Part shown: positions 9,545 through 19,578 of the stretch, piece after piece | How positions within the stretch are numbered: position 1 is the stretch's first letter | Layout: every line of letters begins with the position of its first letter | Assembly: GCF_900128495.1 (NCBI RefSeq) | Contig: NZ_LT635801.1 | Location: 1,251,997 to 1,315,996 of the forward strand | Length of the DNA stretch: 64,000 nucleotides | Origin: Bacteroides ilei | Lineage (GTDB): Bacteria; Bacteroidota; Bacteroidia; Bacteroidales; Bacteroidaceae | Direction of reading: 5' to 3' | Notes under the pieces: model-generated | The model's input: the letters and a program-made list of their open reading frames with translations, nothing else | Told to the model about the DNA's origin: nothing | Databases searched by the model: none | Program-made: the position numbers and the translations under genes

Positions 9545-11533
9545 ATGACTGGTTACCGTTCACTTACAGCTGCCGAAATCTCCTGCCTTGAAGCGCAGGG
9601 TTGTCGGGCTGCCGACTGGAATCTGGTCAGGGTGGCTCCTTCGTTCGTGCCGGATAACGTGATTGACGTCTGTTTTTCCGGAACGGTATACCTGGGGATT
9701 TTTGAAGATTCTTTTACTTTGCCCGGTGGAGTTGTCCGTCATTCCGGTATTTGTCATGCTGTCCTGCATAATGTTACGGTAGGGAATAATTGCCGTATTG
9801 AGTGGGTGAAGAATTACATAGCTAATTATGAAATAGACGAATATTCTTATATAAGTAATGTAGATACCTTGTTGGTTGATGGTGAAAGCTCGTTCGGCAA
9901 TGGCGTGGAAGTGACGGTCCTGAATGAAACCGGCGGACGGGAAGTCGTGCTTTTCGATGCCCTTTCTGCACATGAGGCTTATATGATGGCGTTTTACCGG
10001 CATCGTCCGGTCCTGATTGAAGGGATGAGGCGGATGATCGGGGAATATGTCCGTATCTGTACCTCAGCGAAAGGGATAATCGGGAGCCGGGTTACCATCC
10101 GGAACGTGGGACGGATTGAGAATGTACGTATAGGAGACTGCTGTATGGTTCGGGGGGCTGCCCGTCTGACTAACGGATCGGTCAACAGTACGGCTGAGGC
10201 TCCAGTCGTGATAGGCGAGGGGGTATTGTGCGATGACTTTATAGTATCGAGCGGTTCCCGTATTACAGACGGTGCCATGCTTACGCGTTGCTTTGTAGGG
10301 CAGTCGGTCCATATCGGACACGGGTATTCGGCTACCGATTCCTTGTTCTTCTGTAACTGTCAGGAAGAGAACGGGGAGGCCTGTGCTGTCTTTGCCGGAC
10401 CGTTTACGGTCACTCACCATAAATCTACTTTGCTTATAGGCGGTATGTTTTCTTTCATGAATGCCGGTTCGGGTTCCAATCAGAGCAATCATATGTATAA
10501 GCTGGGACCGTCACATCAGGGTATATTGGAGCGTGGATCCAAAACGGCTTCTTCATCCTATATCTTATGGCCTGCCCGTATCGGAGCCTTTTCTATGGTG
10601 ATGGGACACCATGTCTCTCATCCGGATACGGCCGATCTGCCGTTTTCTTATCTCATTGAAGATAAAGGGGTGGCATTTCTGATTCCCGGTGTGAACCTGC
10701 GCAGTGTGGGGACTGCCCGCGATGTGGAGAAATGGCCGAAACGCGACGGGCGTACCGATAAGGTTATGCTGGATCTGGTAATATTCGATGCTCTTTCACC
10801 TTATACAGTAGGTAAATTGTTGGACGGAATCCGGCTTTTACGGCAGTTGGAGTCCGGAATGGAGCCTGGTGATACGCAATGTATCTGTCAGGGAATGGTG
10901 CTGAAGCGCACGGCTCTGGAAAGGGGAATCCGTCTGTATCAGGCGGCGGTCGACAAATTTTTCGGCGGACAGCTGATGAGGCGTCTTGATCCGGTGAAGT
11001 CGGATTGTTGGAGTGATTATAGGAAAAGACTGGTTCCGGAAACGTGTGCCGGAACAGGAAAATGGGTCGACCTTTCCGGATTGCTTACACCCGAATCCGA
11101 AGTGGAACGTCTGGTTAGGGATATCGAAAACAACAGGTTGACGCATCTGGTGGAGGTACGGAAAAGGCTGGAGGAAATGTATGCCGGTTACCAGGATTAT
11201 GTATGGGAATGGGTGTCCGGCAAACTCCCGGAGGTGTATGGCTGGCATGAGGAAACACTTTCGGTCGAAGATGTATGTTCGGTAATCCGACGTTGGTTGG
11301 AGGCTGTGACATGGCTCGACGGGCAGGTGTACGAAGATGCTCTCAAGGAATTTTCACAGGTATCCATGACCGGTTTCGGCATAGATGGAGGTGAAAAGGA
11401 ACGTAAGGATGACTTTGAAGCGGTGCGGGGAACGGCCGGGACCAATGATTTCATGAACGGTATTCTGGCCGGAAAGGCGCAGGCGGAAAAGAAAGGTAAC
11501 GGATGGATAAGCCGTCTGACGGGTTTGTCTTGA
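9545..11533 (+). CDS. DUF4954 family left-handed beta-helix protein
   Basis: About 662 residues. The N-terminal two thirds contain hexapeptide-type repeats (for example VTIRNVGRIENVRIGDCCMVRGAARLT is broken into such turns), as in left-handed parallel beta-helix acyltransferases and nucleotidyltransferases. A conserved block with NQSNHMYKLGPSHQG and GHHVSHPDTADLPFSYL follows, typical of the Bacteroidetes family DUF4954. The C-terminal third is charged and helical. No substrate is known to me. I chose ATG at 9545; a GTG at 9536 is an alternative. It lies 17 bases after hflX and 16 bases before the thioredoxin-fold gene, which suggests a three-gene transcript. Confidence 0.75.
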   Translation: MTGYRSLTAAEISCLEAQGCRAADWNLVRVAPSFVPDNVIDVCFSGTVYLGIFEDSFTLPGGVVRHSGICHAVLHNVTVGNNCRIEWVKNYIANYEIDEYSYISNVDTLLVDGESSFGNGVEVTVLNETGGREVVLFDALSAHEAYMMAFYRHRPVLIEGMRRMIGEYVRICTSAKGIIGSRVTIRNVGRIENVRIGDCCMVRGAARLTNGSVNSTAEAPVVIGEGVLCDDFIVSSGSRITDGAMLTRCFVGQSVHIGHGYSATDSLFFCNCQEENGEACAVFAGPFTVTHHKSTLLIGGMFSFMNAGSGSNQSNHMYKLGPSHQGILERGSKTASSSYILWPARIGAFSMVMGHHVSHPDTADLPFSYLIEDKGVAFLIPGVNLRSVGTARDVEKWPKRDGRTDKVMLDLVIFDALSPYTVGKLLDGIRLLRQLESGMEPGDTQCICQGMVLKRTALERGIRLYQAAVDKFFGGQLMRRLDPVKSDCWSDYRKRLVPETCAGTGKWVDLSGLLTPESEVERLVRDIENNRLTHLVEVRKRLEEMYAGYQDYVWEWVSGKLPEVYGWHEETLSVEDVCSVIRRWLEAVTWLDGQVYEDALKEFSQVSMTGFGIDGGEKERKDDFEAVRGTAGTNDFMNGILAGKAQAEKKGNGWISRLTGLS

Positions 11534-11549
11534 AAATGAAAGGGTAATT

Positions 11550-13322
11550 ATGAAAAGTTTATATATACTCTGCCTCATGTGTCTGTTTGGGGCGACATTG
11601 TATGCGGGTACGTATCACAAGCGGGAGGTGGAGCTTCCATGTTTTGTGACGTCCAATACTTCCAGAATTGAAATCAGAAAGATAATCATTACCGATGAAC
11701 AGACTCAGGTGGATGCCGTGATGTACGGCAGGCCGGGTGAGCCGTGTGCCATTTCTGGGAATACATATCTGTGTAATGGTGTGCAGCGGTTTCCGCTGCG
11801 TGAGGCGGACCGGGTTTCTATCGGCGGCAAGGACCCTTCGGAGCAGATCGGAGAGTTGGGACACAGGTCGGTCACCTTGTCATTCGCCCCTCTGACGGTC
11901 GGAGTCCATACGGTAGATTTCGTTGAACCCGATGCAGGATGGACAATCTATGATATCCAGCTGACGGAACAGGAGCCTTATGTATATACGCCCAGTTTTC
12001 TGGATGTCCAGTCGGTAAAACCTTCGGAGAGTCTTCCGCAACCCGATCTGAAAGTAGGGAAGGCCATTGTCAACGGTTATATCCTGGGGTATGACCCGCG
12101 TATTGACCTGGATGTGGTGTTCCGCTTTGCCGACTGGTTGCTGACCAATGACTGGGGGCAGTCGGTCAAGGTGCGTGAGGACGGTTCTTTCCATATCGAA
12201 CAGGATATAGTGATGCCTTGCGGAGCCAAACTGCAGATAAACAAGGCACAGCTTGATATGTTTCTGTTTCCTGGAGCAGAAATGACGGTATACATTCATC
12301 TGCCCCGTTTGAGCATGTCGGCGTCACAGCTTCTGAAAGGACGTTTCGGACAGGTACAGAAGGCTTGGTTCGACGGGAAAGGGCAGGAACTGAATACCGA
12401 GCTGGCTACTTATGGAGTGCCCTTGTCGGTTGCAGACGAGCCGGGATTTGAGTTCAGGACAGAGGGAATGGATGCGGAACAGTTGGAGGATTATGTCAAT
12501 GAGCGCTGCCGGCACCTGGTTTCGCGGGTAGAGAAAGAAAAGAAGGCAGGTGACGCCTACAGGACATATGTCATGACTAATCTGGAGATGAATGCATTGG
12601 TTCTGGTAGGCGACAGGAAAGAAATTCCAAAGGGATTGGAACAGAGTCCGTATATCCGTTATGGATACGATTACGTGCCGTATCTGCAGTATTTGGAACG
12701 CAACCTGCATATTTCGGCCGACCTGTGGAATGATATCCGCCGGGCAAGGACTGTGTATCATGACATGATCAAGTTGCATAAGATTACCGGTGAAGACAAG
12801 GCCATGTATGAGGCTATTACCGAGCCTGAGCTGAGGAACTATATTGATACGCGTGCCGAAAAGCTGAAGGCTGTCATAGCGCGTAATATGGCAGCCAAGC
12901 GCAATGTGGTCCTCTCGATCGACAGCATGATGCCTGCCGAGAAGGTCTTTCCCGCCATGGTAAGCTCGCATAAAGGTAAAGTTGTTCTGGTTGATTTCTG
13001 GGCCACATGGTGTGCCCCTTGCCGTAAGAGTATGCATGTCATCGGCATGATGAAGAAACGGTTGCCGGAAGATAACATCGTATATATTTATGTTACGGGT
13101 GCCTCCTCTCCCGAATCGACCTGGAAAACCGTCATCAATGAAATAACCGGAATACATTACCGGATTACGGAAAAGCAGTGGAACTATTTGTGTAACAACT
13201 ATGGTATCAAGGGCATACCGGCATATCTGGTGGTGGGACAGGACGGAAAGATACGGAACCGTTATATCGGCTTTCCGGGTATAGGTGTGTTGGAATATGA
13301 TCTGCGCAAGGCAATGCGATAA
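11550..13322 (+). CDS. Secreted TlpA-like thioredoxin-fold protein
   Basis: A 590-residue exported protein with a signal peptide of about 19 residues (ending LYAG). The first part is beta-rich and unassigned, and a charged helical middle follows. A C-terminal TlpA/ResA-type thioredoxin domain has VVLVDFWATWCAPCRKSM with the redox pair Cys488 and Cys491, and a cis-Pro loop around GIKGIPAYLVV. Such proteins act as periplasmic thiol-disulfide reductases in Bacteroidetes. The substrate is unknown. It begins 16 bases after the DUF4954 gene. Confidence 0.8.
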   Translation: MKSLYILCLMCLFGATLYAGTYHKREVELPCFVTSNTSRIEIRKIIITDEQTQVDAVMYGRPGEPCAISGNTYLCNGVQRFPLREADRVSIGGKDPSEQIGELGHRSVTLSFAPLTVGVHTVDFVEPDAGWTIYDIQLTEQEPYVYTPSFLDVQSVKPSESLPQPDLKVGKAIVNGYILGYDPRIDLDVVFRFADWLLTNDWGQSVKVREDGSFHIEQDIVMPCGAKLQINKAQLDMFLFPGAEMTVYIHLPRLSMSASQLLKGRFGQVQKAWFDGKGQELNTELATYGVPLSVADEPGFEFRTEGMDAEQLEDYVNERCRHLVSRVEKEKKAGDAYRTYVMTNLEMNALVLVGDRKEIPKGLEQSPYIRYGYDYVPYLQYLERNLHISADLWNDIRRARTVYHDMIKLHKITGEDKAMYEAITEPELRNYIDTRAEKLKAVIARNMAAKRNVVLSIDSMMPAEKVFPAMVSSHKGKVVLVDFWATWCAPCRKSMHVIGMMKKRLPEDNIVYIYVTGASSPESTWKTVINEITGIHYRITEKQWNYLCNNYGIKGIPAYLVVGQDGKIRNRYIGFPGIGVLEYDLRKAMR

Positions 13323-13369
13323 AACAAAGTTTTTATTTTAATTAAGGAAAAATTTCGATAATACTTTGT

Positions 13370-13377
13370 ACCTTTGC
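13370..13377 (+). promoter_or_regulatory. -7 promoter box of the fumarase gene
   Basis: TACCTTTG matches TAnnTTTG and lies 36 bases before the fumarase ATG. No clear -33 box was seen. Confidence 0.7.
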
Positions 13378-13413
13378 TGTCACAATAACTAACAATTAAT
13401 TTATAATCGTATT

Positions 13414-15063
13414 ATGGCAACAACTCCAGAATTCAAGTATCAGCCGATGTTCGAACACGGAAAAGATACTACTGAATACTATCTGCTTACTAAAGACTAT
13501 GTGTCTGTAAGCGAGTTCGAAGGTAAACCTATCCTGAAGATTGAGAAGGAAGGTCTGACTGCAATGGCTAACGCCGCTTTCCATGATGTATCATTCATGT
13601 TGCGTCGTTCTCATAACGAACAGGTTGCTAAAATCCTGAGCGACCCGGAAGCTAGCGATAACGATAAATATGTAGCGTTGACATTCCTGCGTAATGCCGA
13701 AGTGGCTGCAAAGGGCGTATTGCCTTTCTGCCAGGATACCGGTACGGCTATTATTCACGGTGAAAAAGGCCAGCAGGTATGGACCGGCTATTGCGACGAA
13801 GAGGCTTTGTCACTGGGTGTGTACAAGACCTATACCGAAAATAACCTGCGTTACTCACAGAATGCTCCGTTGAGCATGTATGAAGAAGTGAATACCCGCT
13901 GCAACCTGCCGGCACAGATCGACCTGGAGGCTACAGAAGGTATGGAATATAATTTCCTGTGTGTAACCAAAGGTGGAGGTTCTGCCAACAAGACTTATCT
14001 GTATCAGGAAACCAAGGCTATCCTAAATCCGGCTACTTTGGTTCCGTTCCTGGTTGAAAAGATGAAGACATTGGGTACGGCTGCCTGTCCTCCTTATCAT
14101 ATCGCATTCGTTATCGGAGGTACTTCTGCCGAAAAGAACCTGCTTACCGTGAAGCTGGCTTCTACCCATTATTATGATAACCTGCCTACTACAGGTAATG
14201 AATACGGACGTGCTTTCCGTGATCTGGAACTGGAAAAACAGGTATTGGAAGAAGCTCACCGTATCGGTCTGGGTGCCCAGTTCGGAGGTAAGTACTATGC
14301 ACACGATGTACGTATCATCCGTCTGCCTCGTCACGGTGCTTCTTGTCCGGTTGGTCTGGGGGTTTCCTGCTCTGCCGACCGTAACATCAAATGTAAGATC
14401 AACAAGGATGGTATCTGGATCGAGAAACTGGATTCAAATCCGGGAGAACTGATTCCTGCCGAATTGCGTCAGGCCGGTGAAGGTGATGCTGTAAAGGTTG
14501 ACCTGAACCGTCCGATGAGTGAGATTCTGGCACAGCTCGACAAGTATCCGGTATCAACCCGTCTGTCTTTGAACGGTACCATCATCGTTGGCCGTGATAT
14601 CGCTCACGCCAAGCTGAAAGAACGTCTGGACCGTGGTGAAGACCTGCCTCAGTATATCAAGGATCATCCTATCTATTATGCCGGTCCGGCCAAGACTCCT
14701 AAGGGTATGGCCTGCGGTTCTATGGGCCCGACTACTGCCGGCCGTATGGACCCGTACGTTGACCTGTTCCAGAGCCATGGAGGTTCTATGGTCATGCTGG
14801 CCAAAGGTAACCGTAGCCAGGCTGTAACCGATGCCTGCAAGAAACACGGCGGTTTCTATCTGGGTTCAATCGGTGGTCCTGCAGCTATCCTGGCCCAGAA
14901 CAATATCAAGAGCATCGAGTGTGTGGAATATCCTGAACTGGGAATGGAAGCTATCTGGAAGATTGAAGTCGAAAACTTCCCGGCATTTATCCTGGTCGAC
15001 AACAAGGGTAATGATTTCTTCAAGCAGATCAAACCTCGTTGCGCAGGTTGTGGCAACAAATAA
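13414..15063 (+). CDS. fumB: Fumarate hydratase, class I (iron-sulfur)
   Basis: Interconverts fumarate and malate with a 4Fe-4S cluster. In Bacteroides it works in the reductive arm that makes succinate. The 549-residue length and the single fused chain fit the two-domain class I enzyme. Visible motifs include [13 protein letters not shown] with a candidate cluster Cys at 106, [28 protein letters not shown], and the C-terminal [20 protein letters not shown]. It is monocistronic, with a promoter box in front and a strong terminator behind. Whether to call it fumA or fumB is arbitrary here. Confidence 0.95.
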   Translation: MATTPEFKYQPMFEHGKDTTEYYLLTKDYVSVSEFEGKPILKIEKEGLTAMANAAFHDVSFMLRRSHNEQVAKILSDPEASDNDKYVALTFLRNAEVAAKGVLPFCQDTGTAIIHGEKGQQVWTGYCDEEALSLGVYKTYTENNLRYSQNAPLSMYEEVNTRCNLPAQIDLEATEGMEYNFLCVTKGGGSANKTYLYQETKAILNPATLVPFLVEKMKTLGTAACPPYHIAFVIGGTSAEKNLLTVKLASTHYYDNLPTTGNEYGRAFRDLELEKQVLEEAHRIGLGAQFGGKYYAHDVRIIRLPRHGASCPVGLGVSCSADRNIKCKINKDGIWIEKLDSNPGELIPAELRQAGEGDAVKVDLNRPMSEILAQLDKYPVSTRLSLNGTIIVGRDIAHAKLKERLDRGEDLPQYIKDHPIYYAGPAKTPKGMACGSMGPTTAGRMDPYVDLFQSHGGSMVMLAKGNRSQAVTDACKKHGGFYLGSIGGPAAILAQNNIKSIECVEYPELGMEAIWKIEVENFPAFILVDNKGNDFFKQIKPRCAGCGNK

Positions 15064-15094
15064 TTTCCTGGCCCATACAGGGTTGTGAAATATA

Positions 15095-15131
15095 AAAAAG
15101 GGGAAATGTCATTGTGGCATTTCCCCTTTTT
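15095..15131. terminator. Bidirectional terminator between fumarase and sulfotransferase genes
   Basis: A perfect 14-bp stem (15095-15108 with 15118-15131) with a 9-base loop. An A-run on one side and a T-run on the other let it end transcription from both convergent genes. Confidence 0.85.
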
Positions 15132-15138
15132 ATGCATA

Positions 15139-15158
15139 TTGTCCGGACGTCCGGACAA
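15139..15158. repeat. Perfect 20-bp palindrome beside the sulfotransferase stop codon
   Basis: The sequence TTGTCCGGACGTCCGGACAA is identical to its reverse complement. It lies four bases from the sulfotransferase stop (15163). It could form an extra hairpin on either transcript or be a protein-binding site. Internally it is a tandem of GTCCGGAC units. Confidence 0.75.
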
Positions 15159-15162
15159 ATGG

Positions 15163-16269
15163 TTATAACTTGTAGTTCCACTGTTCCAAAGCGAATGACC
15201 AGTGTTTCTCTACCAGTTCGACTGTTTCCGGCTTGTACTGATACTTGTTCTTCTTGTATCCTTTCTTTTTGTTGACATAAGCTTCGATGTCGGCACGGGC
15301 TTCGTCGAATCCTGGAAGCGACAGCTTCCGGTAGATTTCCTGTGTCAGGTCGAAGGCGTTCTTCTCGTAATCCTCGAAACGGACTTCCACCAGATTGCCT
15401 TCCGGAATAAAGTGCTTGTCTTCTTCATATTTGTGATACAGCTTCGCATAAATTGACAGAATATTCTCCTGAAGTTCTTCATTGCTGATATCCTGCAGTT
15501 TCAGTGGCTGTATGGTATTGGTAAAGAAGCTGCGGGTCGATTCGAATACTGTGTATGGATTACGCATCAGGTAGATGAATTTCGCATTCGGGAACATCTT
15601 TACCAGTTCCTTTACACGTCCTGTATGCGGAGGGTTTTTGCTCAGGAACTGGGTTCCGTGGGTATTCCATAGTGAAATCTTGATGAGTTTGGTGAATGTA
15701 TCTTCAAAGACCTTCAGTTCCGCATCGGTGATATCGTTGAAAAGCAGGTATTTGTCGGCATATTCCTGCATGTGTTTCGGAAAAAACCAGAAGTTGTAAT
15801 AGGTGTACGGCATCATGTTGGCCAGAGCAAACTCTTCCTCCTGAGGCAGGTCGACGGCCAGTTCCATGTTGTCTGTAGGACGTTTGTCGGGCATCAGCCA
15901 ACTCATATTCTTCTTGAAGAACGGCTGTCCCCACATCATCAGGTGCGGGAAGACGGTCTGATAGGTCGTGTTATAGCCGAAATGCTTGTCGCAAGAGAAC
16001 ACGTTGTGCATGAAAGTCGTTCCGCTCCGCCAGTGGCCGAGGATGAAAACCGGATCATGTTCCAACGGTTTTCCGGCCAGCAGTTTGTTGTATCGGTGAT
16101 CCTGGAGCGGAACCAGCGTAGAGAGGATACGGTCTACCATCTTTGTCAGGCGGTATTTGCCTCTGTAATCCGGATCGATGGTCTTTCCGGCTGTAATCTG
16201 TTTGAATGTCTTCCAGTCGGCACCTACTAAGGTGTTGATCGGCAGTTTGCTGAATTCAAGTAATCCCAT
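15163..16269 (-). CDS. PAPS-dependent sulfotransferase
   Basis: A 368-residue cytosolic sulfotransferase-family protein. The 5'-phosphosulfate loop is visible as GHWRSGTTF (78-86) and the 3'-phosphate site as YLMRNPYTVFES (Arg236, Ser244). It would transfer the sulfuryl group of PAPS to a hydroxyl acceptor and release PAP. It is the last gene of an operon encoding sulfate uptake, PAPS synthesis and PAP removal. From memory, the Bacteroides thetaiotaomicron sulfotransferase BT_0416, reported to sulfonate cholesterol and other steroids, sits in a similar cluster. Homology to it is my inference. It is separated from cysN by an unusual 138-bp palindrome array and may have its own control. The acceptor cannot be read from sequence. 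Confidence 0.85.
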   Translation of the reverse strand: MGLLEFSKLPINTLVGADWKTFKQITAGKTIDPDYRGKYRLTKMVDRILSTLVPLQDHRYNKLLAGKPLEHDPVFILGHWRSGTTFMHNVFSCDKHFGYNTTYQTVFPHLMMWGQPFFKKNMSWLMPDKRPTDNMELAVDLPQEEEFALANMMPYTYYNFWFFPKHMQEYADKYLLFNDITDAELKVFEDTFTKLIKISLWNTHGTQFLSKNPPHTGRVKELVKMFPNAKFIYLMRNPYTVFESTRSFFTNTIQPLKLQDISNEELQENILSIYAKLYHKYEEDKHFIPEGNLVEVRFEDYEKNAFDLTQEIYRKLSLPGFDEARADIEAYVNKKKGYKKNKYQYKPETVELVEKHWSFALEQWNYKL

Positions 16270-16310
16270 GATTTGTAACAGGTATGTAGGGGTTATAGAA
16301 ATAGGGCCGG

Positions 16311-16448
16311 CAAGCTGTCTTCCTTATGTTATCACTCCAGTGATAAATTCTTATCACTAGGGTGATAATATCTTTTCACCTGGGTGATAATGTCTTTTCA
16401 CTCCAGTGATAAGATTAATCCGCACTGTCGGATAATGAAGACAGCTTG
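16311..16448. repeat. 138-bp structure with terminal inverted repeats enclosing four palindromes at 22-bp period
   Basis: The outer arms are CAAGCTGTCTTCCTTAT (16311-16327) and ATAATGAAGACAGCTTG (16432-16448), inverted repeats matching at 16 of 17 positions. Inside are four 18-bp near-palindromes starting at 16329, 16351, 16373 and 16395, exactly 22 bp apart, with 4-base spacers. The consensus is TTATCACTnnAGTGATAA. In copy three the pair next to the centre changes from T-A to C-G on both sides, so symmetry is kept. It lies between the cysN stop and the sulfotransferase start. It could be a multi-site operator, an RNA structure that tunes sulfotransferase expression, or a small mobile repeat. 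I do not recognise it. Confidence 0.9.
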
Positions 16449-16460
16449 TCCGGTTCCGGT

Positions 16461-17966
16461 TTATTTTCTTATTTCGATGGCGATTCCCTGGCGTGACAGT
16501 TCCTTCACAGCCTTTTCTATCGCTTCGTAATGTTCGGGAGCGATACCCAGTTTCGGCAGGTCTAGAACCGGCAGTTCCATGGTGTTGTGCATGTCCTTGT
16601 CGGCTACCTGGTCGATAATCATACCTACAGCACTGGTATTGTTGGTTATCGGGTCGATAAGGATGAATGCGCCGGTAGCCTTATTCTTTGTATAGGGGTC
16701 GAAGAAAAGTTCCTTTGAAGATGTCAGCACTACACGGGCAATCTGGTTGAGCTGCATAGGGACATCTTCCTTTTTAAGGCGTCCGTTTTCCACACTCAGA
16801 TGTTCCATCGTGTTGATATCAACTTTATACTTGATGCTGTCTACACGGGTACGGCTGGTATTGGTGGTCTGCTTCAGGAAGAAAGCCTTGTCCATATTCA
16901 TCTTTTCCTCGTCCATCCATACCAGCATGGCTTCGAAGTTACGTCCTATCATGGGCATATTGTCGGGGTGTACCAGCATTTCTCCGCGTGACACGTCTAT
17001 TTCGTCTTCCAGAGTCAGGGTTACCGACATCGGAGAGAAGGCATAATCCAGTTCCCCGTCGTAGGTAACGATGCTCTTGATGTGCGATTTCTTTCCCGAC
17101 GGAAGTGCTACCACTTCATCGCCTTTGTGCACAACACCGGATGCGATTTTGCCGCAGAATCCGCGGAAGTCGAGGTTCGGGCGGAGTACGTATTGTACCG
17201 GGTAGCGGAAATCCTTCAGATTATGGTCGTTTCCGAGGTGTACGGTTTCCAGGTATTCCAGCAGAGATGTGCCTTTATACCACGGGGTACGTTCGGATTT
17301 TTCCACCACGTTGTCGCCTTCCAGGGCCGACAAGGGGATGCATTGTACATCGGGTATTCCCAGTGGAGTGATGAAGGCTTTGTAGTCGGCTACGATCTTG
17401 TCGAAAACGTCCTTCGAGAAATCTACCAGGTCCATCTTGTTGACGGCCAGGATGACATGCTTGATTCCCAGCAATGATACAAGGTAGGTGTGGCGGCGTG
17501 TCTGGGTAATGACACCGGTGCGGGCATCGACCAGGATAATGGCCAGATTGGCGGTCGAACCGCCTGTAATCATGTTGCGGGTATATTGTTCGTGTCCCGG
17601 AGTATCGGCTATGATGAATTTACGCTTGTTGGTCGAGAAATAGCGGTATGCCACGTCGATGGTGATACCCTGTTCACGTTCGGCCTTCAGTCCGTCGAGC
17701 AGCAGGGCATAGTCAATGTGTTCGCCTGCGTTGCCCACACGTTTGCTGTCACGTTCCAGTGCGTCCAGCTGGTCTTCATACAGTTTCTTGCTGTCGAACA
17801 GCAGACGTCCGATCAGGGTGGATTTGCCGTCGTCTACCGATCCTGCCGTCAGGAAACGGAGCAGGTCTTTCTGTTCGTCTTTTTTCAGGAATTCTTCGAT
17901 GGACATGTTGCCTCTGGCTTCGCCTTCCATCGGGTTGCCCGATTTGTTTTTATCTAGATGTTCCAT
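16461..17966 (-). CDS. cysN: Sulfate adenylyltransferase subunit 1 (GTPase)
   Basis: The regulatory GTPase subunit of ATP sulfurylase, which couples GTP hydrolysis to APS formation by CysD. The 501-residue protein has an EF-Tu-like G domain with GSVDDGKS (42-49), DTPGH (121-125) and NKMD (176-179), followed by two beta-barrel domains. There is no C-terminal APS kinase domain; that activity is a separate gene, cysC, in the same operon. Met21 (MSIEEFLKK) is a possible alternative start. It is 44 bases downstream of cysD. Confidence 0.95.
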   Translation of the reverse strand: MEHLDKNKSGNPMEGEARGNMSIEEFLKKDEQKDLLRFLTAGSVDDGKSTLIGRLLFDSKKLYEDQLDALERDSKRVGNAGEHIDYALLLDGLKAEREQGITIDVAYRYFSTNKRKFIIADTPGHEQYTRNMITGGSTANLAIILVDARTGVITQTRRHTYLVSLLGIKHVILAVNKMDLVDFSKDVFDKIVADYKAFITPLGIPDVQCIPLSALEGDNVVEKSERTPWYKGTSLLEYLETVHLGNDHNLKDFRYPVQYVLRPNLDFRGFCGKIASGVVHKGDEVVALPSGKKSHIKSIVTYDGELDYAFSPMSVTLTLEDEIDVSRGEMLVHPDNMPMIGRNFEAMLVWMDEEKMNMDKAFFLKQTTNTSRTRVDSIKYKVDINTMEHLSVENGRLKKEDVPMQLNQIARVVLTSSKELFFDPYTKNKATGAFILIDPITNNTSAVGMIIDQVADKDMHNTMELPVLDLPKLGIAPEHYEAIEKAVKELSRQGIAIEIRK

Positions 17967-18010
17967 AAGATATCGTATTTGTCAGTGAATTGAATCCTGT
18001 GAGTTCTATT

Positions 18011-18922
18011 TTAGAAGTATCCCTCACGTTTTTTCTGTTCCATACTTGCTTCCTGGTCGAAGTCGATGACACGGGTAGTCCGTTCGCTCTTGGTAGTGGT
18101 CATCATCTCTTCTACAATCTTTTCGATTGTATCGGCCTCACTTTCGATGGCACCGGTAAGCGGCCAGCATCCCAATGTACGGAAACGGATTTTCTTCATC
18201 TCGATCTTGTCTTTGTATTTTTCAGGGAGACGGTCGTCGTCCGGCATGATCAGCTGTCCGTCGATGTTGACAACCGGCCGTACCTTGGCGAAATACAGCG
18301 GTACGATAGGAATCTTTTCAAGTCGGATGTACTGCCAGATATCCAGTTCGGTCCAGTTGCTCAGCGGGAAGACGCGGATGCTTTCACCCTTACGGATGCG
18401 GGCATTGTAGATATCCCACAGTTCGGGGCGTTGGTTCTTCGGGTCCCATTGCTGGAATTCGTTACGGAAAGAGAAGATCCGTTCTTTGGCGCGTGATTTT
18501 TCTTCGTCACGGCGTGCACCGCCGAAAGCGGCATCGAACTTATATTTTTCGAGGGCATGCAGCAGGGCCTGGGTCTTCATCAGGTCGGTATGTACTTTGC
18601 TGCCGTGGGTAAACGGTCCTACACCCGCACGGAAAGCTTCCATGTTACTTTCCACAATCAGGTTCCAACCATATTTCTTGGCATATTCATCGCGGAACTG
18701 GATCATTTCCTTGAATTTCCATTTCGAGTCGATGTGCATCAACGGAAACGGTACTTTACCCGGGGCAAAAGCTTTTTCGGCCAGGCGGACCATTACGGAC
18801 GAGTCTTTTCCTATACTGTAAAGCATGACCGGATTTTCAAATTCGGCGGCCACTTCACGTATGATGTGTATGGACTCTGCTTCGAGTTCCTTCAAGTGGC
18901 TCAGTTTATATTCTTCGTTCAT
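18011..18922 (-). CDS. cysD: Sulfate adenylyltransferase subunit 2
   Basis: The catalytic subunit of heterodimeric ATP sulfurylase, which makes adenosine 5'-phosphosulfate from ATP and sulfate. The 303-residue length is normal. The PP-loop motif SIGKDSSV is at about 36-43, and the conserved [21 protein letters not shown] and [12 protein letters not shown] segments are present. It lies between cysC and cysN with short gaps, as in many sulfate-activation operons. Confidence 0.96.
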   Translation of the reverse strand: MNEEYKLSHLKELEAESIHIIREVAAEFENPVMLYSIGKDSSVMVRLAEKAFAPGKVPFPLMHIDSKWKFKEMIQFRDEYAKKYGWNLIVESNMEAFRAGVGPFTHGSKVHTDLMKTQALLHALEKYKFDAAFGGARRDEEKSRAKERIFSFRNEFQQWDPKNQRPELWDIYNARIRKGESIRVFPLSNWTELDIWQYIRLEKIPIVPLYFAKVRPVVNIDGQLIMPDDDRLPEKYKDKIEMKKIRFRTLGCWPLTGAIESEADTIEKIVEEMMTTTKSERTTRVIDFDQEASMEQKKREGYF

Positions 18923-18946
18923 TCTGTTATAATGAAAAAATTGTTG

Positions 18947-19555
18947 TTATTCTTTTTTTACACGTGGCAGGATAAGCTCCAGCAGGCGGTTGACCGATTC
19001 TTCCAGCGACAGTCTGGAAGTGTCGAGCGAGAGCGCCGGATGTGCAGGTGCTTCGAAAGGGGCGGAAATCCCGGTGAAATTCTTGATTTCACCGCGGCGT
19101 GCCTTGGCGTACAAGCCTTTTACATCGCGCTTTTCACATTCTTCGAGCGGGGTACTTACGTAAATCTCCACAAAATCTTCTTTCCCAATGATGTCGGCGG
19201 CCATTTCGCGTATTTCATTGTTCGGGCTGATGAAGGCTGCAATGGTGATGATGCCGGTATCCACGAAAAGTTTTCCTACTTCGGCAATGCGGCGGATATT
19301 TTCCACGCGGTCTTCGGCCGAGAAGCCCAGGTTATTGTTGATACCACTGCGGATGTTGTCGCCGTCCAGAATACGGCAGAGCAACCCCCGTTTCTGCAGT
19401 TCACGTTCCAGAGCGATGGCAATGGTACTTTTGCCCGATCCGCTGAGGCCGGTGAACCAGATCATGACACTGTGCTGTCCGAGCAACTGTTCCTTGTCGG
19501 CCCGGCCCAGCATCTTGTCGAATATCGGATAGATATGGTTTGTTGTTTCTTTCAT
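18947..19555 (-). CDS. cysC: Adenylylsulfate (APS) kinase
   Basis: Phosphorylates APS to PAPS, the sulfuryl donor used by the sulfotransferase at the end of this operon. The 202-residue protein has a P-loop GLSGSGKST (36-44), the DGDNIRSGIN substrate segment and FISPNNEIREMA. It stands alone rather than fused to CysN. It lies 24 bases before cysD and 23 bases after the SLC13 permease gene. Confidence 0.95.
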   Translation of the reverse strand: MKETTNHIYPIFDKMLGRADKEQLLGQHSVMIWFTGLSGSGKSTIAIALERELQKRGLLCRILDGDNIRSGINNNLGFSAEDRVENIRRIAEVGKLFVDTGIITIAAFISPNNEIREMAADIIGKEDFVEIYVSTPLEECEKRDVKGLYAKARRGEIKNFTGISAPFEAPAHPALSLDTSRLSLEESVNRLLELILPRVKKE

Positions 19556-19578
19556 ATTTCGTATTTGTCTTTATTCTG

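Noticed and set aside
12324..13157. Open frame of 277 codons on the minus strand
   Set aside because: Antisense to the thioredoxin-fold protein gene; no recognisable protein features.
16329..16412. Regularly spaced repeats resembling a small CRISPR array
   Set aside because: The repeats are only 18 bp, palindromic and separated by 4-base spacers, and no cas genes are near. This does not fit CRISPR.
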